Assembly: GCA_016124645.1 (NCBI GenBank)
Contig: WGNE01000031.1
Location: 1-59,556, forward strand
Length of the DNA stretch: 59,556 nucleotides
Direction: 5' to 3'
Origin: Alphaproteobacteria bacterium
GTDB lineage: Bacteria; Pseudomonadota; Alphaproteobacteria; Micavibrionales; UBA2020
The position numbers and the translations under genes were made by a program. Position 1 is the first letter of the stretch; each line of letters begins with the position of its first letter. Of the stretch, positions 51,052 to 59,556 are shown in pieces. A model generated the notes under the pieces. The model saw only the letters and a list, made by a program, of their open reading frames with translations, was not told the DNA's origin and ran no database searches.

Positions 51052-54000
51052 GCCCGCCACGGTCTGCGTGCTGCTGGCCCCGCACCCTTTCACGGCGCAT
51101 ACGCAGCAGCACGACGTGCCCGCGGGCCTGACGGTGGCCGACATCCTGCGGCAGCTCTGCCCGGATACCGCGCTGGCCAAACATATCCACGCCGACCTCA
51201 ACGGCTACGGCGTGCCGCCCGGCTTCTGGCCGCGCCTGCGGCCCAAGGCGGGCACCGTACTGCGTTTCACCCTCGTCCCCATGGGCGGCGGCGGCAGCGG
51301 CAGCAAAAACCCGCTGCGCACCGTCTTGTCCCTCGCCATGATCGCGGCCAGCCCGCTGATTGCGGGGACGGTCGCGGGCATTCTGGGTCCCGCGGCGGAA
51401 GGCACCTTCCTCGGCATCAACCTCGGCAGGCTGGTGGCGACGGGGGTCAACCTCGTCAGCCGTCTGGCCCTGAACGCGCTGGCCCCGCCCGGCCGCCCGC
51501 GTCTGGCCGGCCTGCAAAAGGAAAGCCCGACGCTGTTCCTGCAAGGCGCGCGCAACCAAGCGACGCCCTTCGGCCGCGTGCCGCGCGTGCTGGGCAAGCA
51601 CCGCTTCGTGCCGCCGCTGGGCGCGCTGCCCTATACCGAGACGGTAGGCGACGAGCAATACCTGCGCATGCTTTTCATCTGGGGCTACGGCCCCTTGCGG
51701 ATCGGCGAGCTGAAAATCGGCGAAACGCCCATCGAGGCCTTCGAGGACATCGAGATCGAGACGCGCCAAGGCTATGCCGATGACGCGCCCATCACGCTTT
51801 ACACCGACAGCGTGCTGCAAAACGACCTGCAAATCGCCCTGAAGAACAGCGACGGCTATGCCCTGCGCACGACGGAGGCGGCGGCGGACGAGATTTCCGT
51901 CGATGTCACCCTGCCGCACGGGCTCTTGACCTTCGACGGCTCCGGCGGGCGGGCGGGGACGAGCGTGACGGTGGAAGTGCAATACGCCCCCACGGGCACC
52001 AGCGACTGGAGCGCGCCCGCGCTTTCCTATACCGCGCTTGCCGCCGCCACGGTCACGCTGGACGCCGCGCCGCAGGTCTATCGTTACGCGGGCGTCAGCC
52101 ACGTCACCCGCCGCTGCGACCTTGTGGTGATGGACGCGGCGAGCGGCGCGGTGCGCGCCGTGAAGGGCGTGGAAACCCGCGACGGCATCGACGCCGAAAC
52201 CGCGCCGCGCCCCCTGACCCCTTCGGGCAGCATCGCCTTGGCCGCCGTTTCGCGCCATTCGGACGAAGTCGCGACCATCGATGCCGGCGACATCGCCGAC
52301 CTGCGCGCCGAAAGCGCGACGGACGGCGCTTTCGAGAGCGCGGGCGATTTCACCGTGACGCCGGATACGGGCAAGACGCTGGCCGTCGCCGCGGGGGGCC
52401 TGAGCTTTTCCGGCATCACCCTGACCGGCAAGCAGACCGCCGCCATCCGCCGCAACGTCAGCTTCAAGGTGGCGCGCGGGCAATACGACGTGCGCCTGCG
52501 CCGCGTGACGCCGGACGCGACGGACGACAATACCTTCGACGATGTCGCCTGGACCGCGCTGCGCACCATCCGCTATGCCGCGCCCGTCGCCATGCAGGGG
52601 CTGGCCATGACCGCCCTGCGCATCAAGGCGACCGACCAGCTCAACGGCGTGGTCGATCGCTTCAACGGCGTGGTGCAGTCGATATTGCCGGACTGGGACG
52701 GCGCGGCATGGACCGAGCAGCCCACCGCCAATCCCGCCGCGCTCTACCGCTATATCCTTCAGGGCGACGCCAACGCGCGCCCGCTGGAAGATTCGCGCCT
52801 CGACCTCGATCGCATCACGGCGTGGCACGACGATTGCGCGCTGGCGGGCCGCGAATACAACGGCGTCGTCGATTACGACGCCGCCGTGCGCGACGTTTTG
52901 CGCGACGTGGCCGCCGCCGGGCGCGCCAGCCCCGCTTTGCTGGACGGCAAATGGTCGGTGGTGGAAGACAAGCCGCAGGCCGTGCCGGTGCAGCATTTCA
53001 CCCCGCGCAACAGTTATAATTTTCAGGGCCAGAAATCCTTCGACGCCGCACCCCATGCGCTGCGCGTGCGCTTCATCAACCGCGACAAGGGCTGGCTGCA
53101 GGACGAGCGGCTGGTCTATGACGACGGCTACGACGCGCAAAACGCCACGCGCTACGAAACGCTGGAACTGCCCGGCGTGACAAGCGCGGCGCAGGCATGG
53201 CAGGACGGGCGGTATCATATCGCCACCGCAAGGCTGCGGCCCGAGACCTATTCCTTTTCCTGCGATATCGAGCATATCGTCTGCACGCGCGGCGACCTCA
53301 TCCGCTTCACGCATGACGTGCCGCTGTTCGGCCTCGTCAGCGCGCGGGTGAACGCGCTGGGGTATTCGGAAGACCTCTCGCATATCATCAACGTCACGCT
53401 GGATGCGCCGGTGACGATGGAGGCGGGCAAGAAATACGCCCTGCGTTTCCGCACCGATACGGGCGCTTCCATCGTCGTCATCGCCGCCACCATCGCGGGC
53501 ACGGATGCGCAGGTCGTCGTCTCCCCCTCGCTGGCGGCGGATTGCGGGCTGAAGGCGGGCGACCTTGCCGTCTTCGGCGAAAGCGGGCAGGAAAGCGTGG
53601 AGATGATCGTCAAATCCATCGTGCCGCAGGGCGACCTCGGCGCGCGGCTGACTTGCATCGACGCCGCCCCCGCCGTGCACGACGCGGGCGACGGGACGAT
53701 CCCGGCCTTCGACAGCCATATCACCATACCGCCGGAAATGCGCCGCCCGCCCGCGCCGGTCCTGTCCAACATCCAGTCCGGCGCGGAGGCGTTGATCCGC
53801 AATACCGACGGCTCGCTCACCACGCGCATCCTCGTGACGCTGAAAAATCCCGAATGGTCCGGCGCGCTGACCCCGCAGGTAACGCTACGCGCGGCGGACG
53901 AAAGCGGCTTTCGCGTGGCGGACATGACGGCGCAGGGCGCGACGCGGCTTTCCATCACCGACGTCGCGGAAGGGGAGACCTATGACATCCGCATCCGCTA

Positions 54001-55132
54001 CATCACCGCCGCCGGTTCCGTTTCCGACGCGCTGACGGTGGCCGGCCACCGCGTGGAAGGCACCACCGCGCTGCCGGCGGACGTGCGGAACCTCAGCGTC
54101 AACATATTGGGCGATACGGCGCATCTGTCATGGGACAAAGTGGCGGACATCGACCTCGACCACTACAGTCTGCGTTTTTCGCCCCTGACCACGGGCGCGG
54201 CCTGGAGCAACGCCGTGGACCTCGTCAGCCATGTGCCGATGGACGCGACCGCCGTGGCCGTCGCCGCCGCCGAAGGCACCTATCTGTTGAAAGCCGTCGA
54301 TATCGGCGGGCGGCTGAGCGCGAACGCCGCCGCGGTCGCATCAAGCCTCTCGGGCATTTCCGGCTACAACGCCGTGCTGACGGCCACGGAAGACCCGGAT
54401 TTCACGGGCGCGGCGGAAAACATGATCGTTTCCGGCGGCTCGCTGCGCCTTGGCGGGCAGGATACGGTGGACGACTGGACGGACTGGGACGCGGTCGATA
54501 ACGCCGACATCGGGCAGGCGGGGCTCGCGACCTCGGGCAGCTACGTCTTTTCGAGCCCGGCGGACCTCGGCAGCGTCTATACCGCACGGGTGACGGCGGG
54601 CATTACGCTTTACGGCTTCGATTTCAACGGCACGCTGGACAGCTGGGGCGACCTCGACCTTGTCGAGGTCTTCGATCAGGACGTGGACCCCGCGCTCTGG
54701 TCCCTGACCTTGCAGGTCCGCACCACGCAGGACGACCCCGCCGATGCGGGCGCGGCCTGGACGGGCTGGACGCCCTTCGTCGCCGGGGATTACACCGCGC
54801 GCGGCTTTTCCTTCCGCCTTGCGGTGACGACGCTGCGCAACAACATCACCCCCGCGATCACCGCGCTTTCGGTGCAGATCGATATGCCGGACCGCATCGC
54901 GTCGGCGGGTGGGCTGCTATCGGGCGCGGGCGGGACGGATGTTTCCTTCGCCCTGCCCTTCCGCGCCGCACCCGCCCTCGCCGTCACCCCGCACGACATG
55001 GCGGCGGGCGATTACTACAGCGTCACCGCGAAGACCGAGAGCGGCTTTCACATCCGCTTTTACGACGATACCGGCGCGGGCGTGGCCCGGCATTTCGATT
55101 ACATGGCGCAGGGATACGGCGCGCAAATCTAA
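51008..55132 (+). CDS. tail tip / host specificity protein, J and GTA gp15-like
   Basis: This 1374-residue protein opens with an N-terminal ubiquitin-like part (FTAHTQQHDVPAGLTVADIL). A hydrophobic segment follows (LSLAMIAASPLIAGTVAGIL), then the conserved tail-tip block around KESPTLFLQGARNQATPFG and VPRVLGKHRFVPP. Central hub domains, fibronectin-like units (near 1080-1180) and a C-terminal receptor-facing part complete it. It forms the tail-tip complex and decides adsorption. The ATG at 51008 is inside the NlpC gene; the frame is open upstream to 50588 but that part is not J-like. Confidence 0.88.
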   Translation: MTNQTPCKQTPPSAKPATVCVLLAPHPFTAHTQQHDVPAGLTVADILRQLCPDTALAKHIHADLNGYGVPPGFWPRLRPKAGTVLRFTLVPMGGGGSGSKNPLRTVLSLAMIAASPLIAGTVAGILGPAAEGTFLGINLGRLVATGVNLVSRLALNALAPPGRPRLAGLQKESPTLFLQGARNQATPFGRVPRVLGKHRFVPPLGALPYTETVGDEQYLRMLFIWGYGPLRIGELKIGETPIEAFEDIEIETRQGYADDAPITLYTDSVLQNDLQIALKNSDGYALRTTEAAADEISVDVTLPHGLLTFDGSGGRAGTSVTVEVQYAPTGTSDWSAPALSYTALAAATVTLDAAPQVYRYAGVSHVTRRCDLVVMDAASGAVRAVKGVETRDGIDAETAPRPLTPSGSIALAAVSRHSDEVATIDAGDIADLRAESATDGAFESAGDFTVTPDTGKTLAVAAGGLSFSGITLTGKQTAAIRRNVSFKVARGQYDVRLRRVTPDATDDNTFDDVAWTALRTIRYAAPVAMQGLAMTALRIKATDQLNGVVDRFNGVVQSILPDWDGAAWTEQPTANPAALYRYILQGDANARPLEDSRLDLDRITAWHDDCALAGREYNGVVDYDAAVRDVLRDVAAAGRASPALLDGKWSVVEDKPQAVPVQHFTPRNSYNFQGQKSFDAAPHALRVRFINRDKGWLQDERLVYDDGYDAQNATRYETLELPGVTSAAQAWQDGRYHIATARLRPETYSFSCDIEHIVCTRGDLIRFTHDVPLFGLVSARVNALGYSEDLSHIINVTLDAPVTMEAGKKYALRFRTDTGASIVVIAATIAGTDAQVVVSPSLAADCGLKAGDLAVFGESGQESVEMIVKSIVPQGDLGARLTCIDAAPAVHDAGDGTIPAFDSHITIPPEMRRPPAPVLSNIQSGAEALIRNTDGSLTTRILVTLKNPEWSGALTPQVTLRAADESGFRVADMTAQGATRLSITDVAEGETYDIRIRYITAAGSVSDALTVAGHRVEGTTALPADVRNLSVNILGDTAHLSWDKVADIDLDHYSLRFSPLTTGAAWSNAVDLVSHVPMDATAVAVAAAEGTYLLKAVDIGGRLSANAAAVASSLSGISGYNAVLTATEDPDFTGAAENMIVSGGSLRLGGQDTVDDWTDWDAVDNADIGQAGLATSGSYVFSSPADLGSVYTARVTAGITLYGFDFNGTLDSWGDLDLVEVFDQDVDPALWSLTLQVRTTQDDPADAGAAWTGWTPFVAGDYTARGFSFRLAVTTLRNNITPAITALSVQIDMPDRIASAGGLLSGAGGTDVSFALPFRAAPALAVTPHDMAAGDYYSVTAKTESGFHIRFYDDTGAGVARHFDYMAQGYGAQI

Positions 55133-55153
55133 CCCCGAAAGGAATTTTAGGAC

Positions 55154-56446
55154 ATGTCACAGTCAAACCCCGTCATCGGCGCGAACAAGAGCGGCCTGAC
55201 CTACCGGCAGGAAGACAACGACGGCAAGCAGGCGCTGCTCAACCACCACAAGGGTTCCAGCGCGCCCAGTTATGCGGAGGCCGGAACGATCTGGCTGGAC
55301 GACAGCGCGACGCCCTGGCTTTTGAAGCTGCACGACGGCGCGGACTGGATTACGTTGGGCGCGGTTTCCGCCACGGCCAATACCTTCGTGCCCTATCACG
55401 GCGCGGCGGCGCTGCGCATGGTCAATCATTCGTCGGACAGCGGGGCGGCGGACGCCTATGCCATGATCCCCACGCCCGCGCTTTCCGCCTATGTCGAAGG
55501 GCAGATCGTCACGCTGGCGCCGCAAAACGCCAATACCGGCGCCTGCACCCTTTCCGTCAGCGGGCTTTCGGCGCGCGGCATCAAGCTTTGCAGCGGCGCG
55601 GACCCCGGCGCGGGGGCGATGCTGGCCGGGGGCATCTACCTGCTGATCTATGACGGCACTTATTTTGTGCTGCTCAACCCGGAAACCTCGGGCGGCGCGG
55701 CGCTGGCCGTGCCGACGGCTTCGGGGCTCGTCATCGAGAACAACGCGTCCACGCCGAACACCAAAATCGACGTGAGCGCGCAAAGCGCCGTGATGTCGCA
55801 GGCGACCGGCGCGCCGGTCTTCGACACGGGCCTTTCCCTGACCGTCGATTTTTCCGCGAGCGGCGCGAACGGGCTGGACACGGGCAGCATCGCCGCCAGC
55901 AGCTTTTACCACATCTGGCTCATCTCGAACGGCTCGACCACCGCGGCCCTCGCCTCGCTTTCCGCGACCGCGCCGACCCTGCCGGGCGGATACGGCTATA
56001 AGCTGCGCGTCGGCGCGGTGGTGACGGACAGTTCCACCGTGCTGATGCGCACCCGGCAGGCGGGCAATGCCGCGCATTACGTCGTCACGCCCTCGACCAA
56101 TACGGCGGCCATGCCGCTGCTTTGCTCCGGCTCCTTCGGCAACACGAACACCGGGTCTTATGTGGCGACCAGCACCTCCGGCGTCGTGCCGGCGACGGCC
56201 CTTTCCATCGCGCTTTCCGTCAAGAGCAAGGGCGCGACCGAGGGCGTGGGCATCCTCCTCGCCCCGGGCCCGGGCTACGGCGCCTATAACTCGACGAGCA
56301 ACCCGCCCGTTTTCAGCTGCAGCCCCTATGTCGATGCCGCGCCGCTGGTGCGCATGGAACTGGAAAGCAGCGACGTCTATCTCGCCACGCTCAGCCATTC
56401 CTATGTCTTCTGCCATGGCTGGACGGACAGCGTGAACGCATCCTGA
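55154..56446 (+). CDS. tail fibre protein
   Basis: This 430-residue protein has the N-terminal phage-fibre block AGTIWLDDSATPWLLKLHDG and ADWITLGAVSATA. A Ser/Thr/Ala/Gly-rich beta region follows (ASTPNTKIDVSAQSAVMSQA), then a C-terminal domain that would face the receptor. AAGGAATTTTAGGAC precedes the ATG. It follows the J-like gene, as receptor-binding fibres commonly do. Confidence 0.75.
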   Translation: MSQSNPVIGANKSGLTYRQEDNDGKQALLNHHKGSSAPSYAEAGTIWLDDSATPWLLKLHDGADWITLGAVSATANTFVPYHGAAALRMVNHSSDSGAADAYAMIPTPALSAYVEGQIVTLAPQNANTGACTLSVSGLSARGIKLCSGADPGAGAMLAGGIYLLIYDGTYFVLLNPETSGGAALAVPTASGLVIENNASTPNTKIDVSAQSAVMSQATGAPVFDTGLSLTVDFSASGANGLDTGSIAASSFYHIWLISNGSTTAALASLSATAPTLPGGYGYKLRVGAVVTDSSTVLMRTRQAGNAAHYVVTPSTNTAAMPLLCSGSFGNTNTGSYVATSTSGVVPATALSIALSVKSKGATEGVGILLAPGPGYGAYNSTSNPPVFSCSPYVDAAPLVRMELESSDVYLATLSHSYVFCHGWTDSVNAS

Positions 56447-56477
56447 CGCCTTTTCACCCTTACCGAAGGAGCCCCCC

Positions 56478-56768
56478 ATGTTTTGCTATTCGAACGACGG
56501 TCTTTCCCTGCGCCGCGTGCCGCACGACTACGCGCCGCAGGCCGGCGAAATCACCGCGGCCGCGCCGCTGGACGAAGCCGCGCTGCAGGCCGCTTTTCCC
56601 GCCTATGCGGACGCGCAGGCCCGGCGGGACATTCTGGCGCGGATTTACGAACTCGAGGCGCGGCAGACCCCCCGCCGCCTGCGCGAGGCGCTGGCCGGCA
56701 CGGACGGCGGCTGGATGGCCGCGCTTGAAAGCGAGATTTCCGCCCTGCGCGCGCAAATCGAGACCTGA
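56478..56768 (+). CDS. small fibre-associated protein
   Basis: This 96-residue protein starts FCYSNDGLSLRRVPHDYAPQ and ends in a predicted coiled coil (ALESEISALRAQIET). The size and location behind the fibre gene fit a fibre-assembly or attachment protein. No family assignment is secure. AAGGAG precedes the ATG. Confidence 0.6.
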   Translation: MFCYSNDGLSLRRVPHDYAPQAGEITAAAPLDEAALQAAFPAYADAQARRDILARIYELEARQTPRRLREALAGTDGGWMAALESEISALRAQIET

Positions 56769-56806
56769 TTTCCGCCGTTTTTCCCGCATCCGACAGGAAT
56801 ATCGTC

Positions 56807-57052
56807 ATGACCTCCGACTTCATGGGCGCGGCGCTGCCCTATATCGCGCTGTCGCTGACCGTCGTCGTCCATCTCATCACCACGGTGTGGTGGGCGGCCT
56901 CGATCACGCGGCGCGTGGAATACATCGAACGCTGGATGGCCAGCCACGAGCATACCGCCGAACGCCTCGCCTCGCTCGAGCAGCGCATCGAGCATTTGAG
57001 CAGCGGCATCCTGCGCATCGAGGATTTCATCCGCCACAAGAACAACCCCTGA
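56807..57052 (+). CDS. small membrane-anchored coiled-coil protein
   Basis: This 81-residue protein has one N-terminal hydrophobic helix (LPYIALSLTVVVHLITTVWW), then a helical segment WMASHEHTAERLASLEQRIE. The pattern matches small DUF2730-like phage membrane proteins near lysis genes. It may be a spanin- or holin-associated factor. AGGAATATCGTC precedes the ATG. Confidence 0.55.
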   Translation: MTSDFMGAALPYIALSLTVVVHLITTVWWAASITRRVEYIERWMASHEHTAERLASLEQRIEHLSSGILRIEDFIRHKNNP

Positions 57053-57084
57053 AACGCCCCTGAAACAAGAAAGAGCGAAGACCG

Positions 57085-57546
57085 ATGGACGAGAACTTCA
57101 TTCACCGCTTCCTGCTGCCGCGCGGCATCCGCAACAACAACCCCGGCAACATCCGCCTCGGCCCGCAGCGCTGGGAGGGACAGAGGAACCAGCAGTTCGA
57201 CAACGCCTTCGTCGAATTCGACAGCGCGCAGATGGGCCTGCGCGCGCTGATGCGCCTGTTGCTGACCTACCAGCGAAAATACGGGCTGGATACGGTGGAG
57301 AGCATCGTCAATCGCTACGCCCCGCCGCACGAGAACGCGACCGACCATTACATCCACGACGTCGCGCGCAGCCTGAACGTGAAGCGGCGCGACGCGCTGG
57401 ACCTTTCCCGCCCCGCCGCGCTGGGCGGGCTCGCCCGCGCCATCGTCAACCATGAAAACGGCAGGCCGCGCGACGGGCGGGAGGAATGGTTCACCCCCGA
57501 AGACTACGCCGAAGCCGCGCTGCACGCCCTCAAACCCCAAGCCTGA
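57085..57546 (+). CDS. P5-type virion/lysis peptidoglycan hydrolase
   Basis: This 153-residue protein starts with the family signature RGIRNNNPGNIRLGPQRWEG. It continues FVEFDSAQMGLRALMRLLLT and IVNRYAPPHENATDHYIHDV. This is the structural protein P5/lytic-transglycosylase-like family used by many phages to breach peptidoglycan. With no other endolysin in the cassette, it is the best candidate for host lysis. There is no signal peptide, so it needs the holin. Confidence 0.8.
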   Translation: MDENFIHRFLLPRGIRNNNPGNIRLGPQRWEGQRNQQFDNAFVEFDSAQMGLRALMRLLLTYQRKYGLDTVESIVNRYAPPHENATDHYIHDVARSLNVKRRDALDLSRPAALGGLARAIVNHENGRPRDGREEWFTPEDYAEAALHALKPQA

Positions 57547-57581
57547 TGGCTTCAAACGCAACACATGAAAGGATACAAGCC

Positions 57582-57776
57582 ATGAAATACATCCACGTCG
57601 CCCTCATCATCCTGCAAGGCGCGCTGGGCGCGGCCGCCGCGAACGATCTTCTGTCCTCGGTCATCACCGACGAAACCACGCTGGGCAAGGTGGTGGCCGG
57701 GCTCGCCACGCTGCAGCTTATCGTCAAATCCATCGACGGCTATTTCACCGCGAATGCCGTGAAAGCCGGGGCGTGA
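57582..57776 (+). CDS. holin-like small membrane protein
   Basis: This 64-residue protein has two hydrophobic stretches (IHVALIILQGALGAAAANDL and VVAGLATLQLIVKSI). This resembles a small class II holin. AAAGGATACAAG precedes the ATG. The stop overlaps the Rz-like start in GTGA. The function is assigned from size, topology and position. Confidence 0.6.
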   Translation: MKYIHVALIILQGALGAAAANDLLSSVITDETTLGKVVAGLATLQLIVKSIDGYFTANAVKAGA

Positions 57777-58012
57777 ACGCCTTCTACGCCCTCTGGCCCG
57801 AGGGCGCGATCATCGCCCTTTTCGCGGGCGTTTGGATCTTCCTCTGGCGGCTGCGCAAGCACACGCTGGAAACGGGCGCGCAACTCCAGCGCAACGCGGA
57901 ACAGGAGAAAACCGCCGATGACCTTCAAAAAGCGAATGACGCGCGCGATCGCCTGCGCCGCGATCCCGGCTATGCTGTGCGGGTGCGCGCAAGATTCACC
58001 CGCAAGACGTGA
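57773..58012 (+). CDS. Rz-like inner-membrane spanin
   Basis: This 79-residue protein has an N-terminal membrane anchor (GAIIALFAGVWIFLWRLRKH) and a periplasmic charged helix (LQRNAEQEKTADDLQKANDA). Start is GTG at 57773, coupled to the holin-like gene. The Rz1-like gene begins inside it in another frame, the classical embedded spanin arrangement. It is short for an Rz, but the topology fits. Confidence 0.65.
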   Translation: MNAFYALWPEGAIIALFAGVWIFLWRLRKHTLETGAQLQRNAEQEKTADDLQKANDARDRLRRDPGYAVRVRARFTRKT

Positions 58013-58157
58013 CTTCTGCCTCATCTACAGGCCGGTCTATACGGTGAAGGGGGACAGCGAAGAAACAAGAAGGGAAGCGGACGGCGACAATGCCGCTTGG
58101 CTGGCGCTTTGCGCGGGGAACGTCGATGACGGTCCCGTGTCTTCGCCCCTGCCTTAG
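57918..58157 (+). CDS. Rz1-like outer-membrane spanin lipoprotein
   Basis: This 79-residue protein has a basic start (TFKKRMTR), a hydrophobic signal (AIACAAIPAML) and a lipobox ending at Cys23 (LCGC). A short periplasmic part follows. It starts inside the Rz-like frame and ends 145 bases beyond it. Together they would fuse the membranes in the last step of lysis. It is the last gene of the virion cluster. Confidence 0.65.
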   Translation: MTFKKRMTRAIACAAIPAMLCGCAQDSPARRDFCLIYRPVYTVKGDSEETRREADGDNAAWLALCAGNVDDGPVSSPLP

Positions 58158-58189
58158 TCAGGCGGGCGGTGTTTTCGGGCCTTGAAGGG

Positions 58190-58798
58190 TCAGGCGCCGT
58201 AGCGGGCGTGGTGCTCCATCACTTTCAGCAAGACGCCTTCCAGCGACTTGTTGTTCTGGCGGGCGGCGTAATCGCGCGCCGTCTGGCCGCGGCGGTCTTC
58301 CTGGAAGACGTCGATGCCGGCGGCGATGAGCAGGCCCGTCATCTGCATGTCGCCGCGCAGGGCGGCAAGATGCAGCAGCCCCTGGCCGTTCAGCCGGTCG
58401 GTGACGGAGAGCAGCGCGCCGCGCTCGATGAGCAGGCGCACGATATCCGTATGGCCGCGCTGCACCGCGAAGTAGAGCGCGGTATAGCCGAAGGGATGGA
58501 TAGGCGCGTCGAGCAGCGCGCCGCTGCCCAGCAGGAAGGAAACCATTTCCGTGCGGCCGAACCATGCGGCTTCGTGCAGCGGGCGGCGGCCTTCCTCGTC
58601 GGGCAGGTCGATGTTGCCGCCCGCGTCCATGATGACTTCGGCGCTCAGGATGTCTCCCTCGCGCGCGAGCTCGTGCATGAAGCTCTGGCTGAGCGGTTGG
58701 AACGGCGTATCAGTCTTCTGGCCCGGCGCGGTGAACTGTGCGCCGCCCAGATTGAAATTGTACGCGAGAAGATCGGTGTGGATGGATGGTGCTGTCAT
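58190..58798 (-). CDS. ankyrin-repeat protein next to the lysis cassette
   Basis: This 202-residue protein has about five ankyrin repeats (residues ~35-190), such as EGRRPLHEAAWFGRTEMVSF, FGYTALYFAVQRGHTDIVRL and NGQGLLHLAALRGDMQMTGL. It ends in a helix (LLKVMEHHARYGA) without the basic tail seen in several others. ATG 58798 is preferred; a GTG at 58810 would add four residues. It converges on the Rz1-like gene. A TATAAT box lies 66 bases upstream of the start. Confidence 0.86.
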   Translation of the reverse strand: MTAPSIHTDLLAYNFNLGGAQFTAPGQKTDTPFQPLSQSFMHELAREGDILSAEVIMDAGGNIDLPDEEGRRPLHEAAWFGRTEMVSFLLGSGALLDAPIHPFGYTALYFAVQRGHTDIVRLLIERGALLSVTDRLNGQGLLHLAALRGDMQMTGLLIAAGIDVFQEDRRGQTARDYAARQNNKSLEGVLLKVMEHHARYGA

Positions 58799-58863
58799 AG
58801 GCGGACTCACTTTCGTCTGGTTGGGTAACGGTAGTGGTGGCGCTATATCTGGTGGATGACTTC

Positions 58864-58892
58864 ATTATACACCACAAGATGATGAATAAAAA
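58864..58892 (-). promoter_or_regulatory. candidate promoter of the 58190 ankyrin gene
   Basis: Leftward, a perfect TATAAT (58864-58869) has TTTTTA 17 bases upstream. The region is AT-rich against GC-rich genes. The -10 is good, the -35 weak. Confidence 0.45.
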
Positions 58893-59089
58893 GTTAACTT
58901 CGGGTAAGATTCTCGAAATTAACATATTGGATTCGTTGATTCAGGCCGACTCGCCAACACGCGAAACCGCGAAAGGTTCAGGCCGCCGGAACATGACGCC
59001 GTTAAGATGGACAAGGCAGGCGTGCAGGCGCGGTTTCCGCCTTGCCGCCATGCCGTTCTTTTCAGAAAAACGCCTGCAAGACAGACAAT

Positions 59090-59124
59090 CCCCGGGTCCG
59101 CATTTGCGGCCCGGGGCTTTTTTT
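59090..59124 (+). terminator. strong orphan rightward terminator
   Basis: A stem of CCCCGGG-CCGC pairs with GCGG-CCCGGGG (59090-59101 with 59106-59116, one bulged T) around loop ATTT. It is followed by C and seven T. No rightward coding gene precedes it within this gap. Confidence 0.8.
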
Positions 59125-59283
59125 GTGCCTTCATGCCAAAGTTTCCGTGCGGGACGCGCCACGCGCCGCCTGTGGATAAGCTTTTGCATTCCGCTGATTT
59201 CCAAGGCGGATTTCATGCACGCGTACACGGCGCGCGCAAGGCGATGCGAAACAGATACGGATTATGAAAGAATAGCCGCGAGC

Positions 59284-59556
59284 TTACATGCCGCCGTAAT
59301 ACATGCTTTTGAGCATCGCCTCGAAACGCACCTCGATGCGCCGCGCGGCTTCGGCAACCGGCTTGTTGCCAAGCTGCAGCGCGTGCTCGCGCAGGGTCAT
59401 GCCGTCCTGCTTGAAAAAAACGCTGGCGTTGTAGCGCAGCAGGATATTGATGGCCTTCAGGTCGTTGCGCTCCAGCGCGATATGCAGCGGCACCTCGCCC
59501 TTCGCGTTGCAGGCGTTGGCGTCCGCGCCGATCTCCAGGAATTCGCGCATGGCGTC
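59284..59556 (-). CDS. ankyrin-repeat protein, 3' end only (cut by window edge)
   Basis: Ninety codons of an ankyrin protein remain: FLEIGADANACNAKGEVPLH, then RNDLKAINILLRYNASVFF and a last repeat DGMTLREHALQLGNKPVAEA. It ends VRFEAMLKSMYYGGM. The frame is open to the right edge (GAC GCC before the first Met), and the first visible residues are mid-repeat. The true start therefore lies outside the window. Confidence 0.82.
   Translation of the reverse strand, partial: DAMREFLEIGADANACNAKGEVPLHIALERNDLKAINILLRYNASVFFKQDGMTLREHALQLGNKPVAEAARRIEVRFEAMLKSMYYGGM

Larger units (their letters stand above)
58811..59283. other. gap between two leftward ankyrin genes
   Basis: It contains the leftward promoter above and a rightward terminator at 59090-59124, but no gene that would need that terminator. 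The GC-rich stretch 58,950-59,090 has no convincing coding frame. A rightward small RNA is possible. Confidence 0.4.

Noticed and set aside
50849..53719. 956-codon open frame on the minus strand
   Set aside because: Antisense to the NlpC and J-like genes, with Arg/His/Gly-rich nonsense composition typical of shadow frames in GC-rich DNA.
34581..58800. prophage attachment sites
   Set aside because: No tRNA gene, integrase or long direct repeat flanking the virion cluster could be found, so element ends are not defined.
59007..59267. 86-codon plus-strand frame before the right edge
   Set aside because: The strong terminator hairpin lies inside it, and codon pattern and ribosome site are poor.
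1..59556. CRISPR arrays, tRNA or rRNA genes, insertion sequences, replication origin
   Set aside because: None was recognised by reading both strands. The only short tandem repeats are the GGATGGACGC units, which lack the spacers of a CRISPR array.

Overview
The window is GC-rich, with short AT-rich islands. Its genes fit an alphaproteobacterium that lives with, in or on other cells, either host-associated or predatory (Micavibrio/Rhodospirillales-like). The lineage is inferred from gene content only; no rRNA or tRNA gene was seen. Three blocks dominate: a Dot/Icm (type IVB) secretion locus, arrays of ankyrin-repeat genes on both sides of it, and a phage or gene-transfer-agent (GTA)-like virion cluster with a lysis cassette.

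Layout. 0-9.2 kb holds a degenerate ankyrin-like gene, a HExxH metallopeptidase-like gene, and four ankyrin-type genes. The last three of these share one C-terminal module. 9.3-20.6 kb is read leftward and gives icmL-icmL-icmK-icmE-icmG-icmC-icmD-icmJ-icmB, the same order as the Legionella icm/dot core. A terminator-like hairpin and a perfect 7-1-7 Fur-type palindrome lie between icmG and icmC. 21.2-34.6 kb opens with a second, paralogous HExxH protein. Six co-directional ankyrin genes follow, then two secreted Ala/Pro-rich proteins and one opposing ankyrin gene.

35.1-58.2 kb carries a siphovirus-type morphogenesis cluster: TerS?, TerL, portal, chaperone-like protein, prohead protease, capsid, connector, head closure, tail terminator, tail tube, two chaperones, a very short tape measure, tail-tip proteins, NlpC/P60, a J-like protein and fibre. 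It ends in peptidoglycan hydrolase, holin-like, Rz-like and Rz1-like genes. Order and protein sizes resemble alphaproteobacterial GTAs. It is interrupted by apparent morons: a higBA toxin-antitoxin unit, an AT-rich DUF4258/HTH pair, a Sel1-repeat gene, membrane proteins and a 97-residue unknown. No integrase, repressor or replication gene is visible. 58.2-59.6 kb holds two more leftward ankyrin genes, the last cut by the window edge.

Working model (inference). The ankyrin proteins and HExxH proteins have no export signals and border Dot/Icm genes, so they are candidate translocated effectors. The virion cluster is either a defective or split prophage or a domesticated particle.
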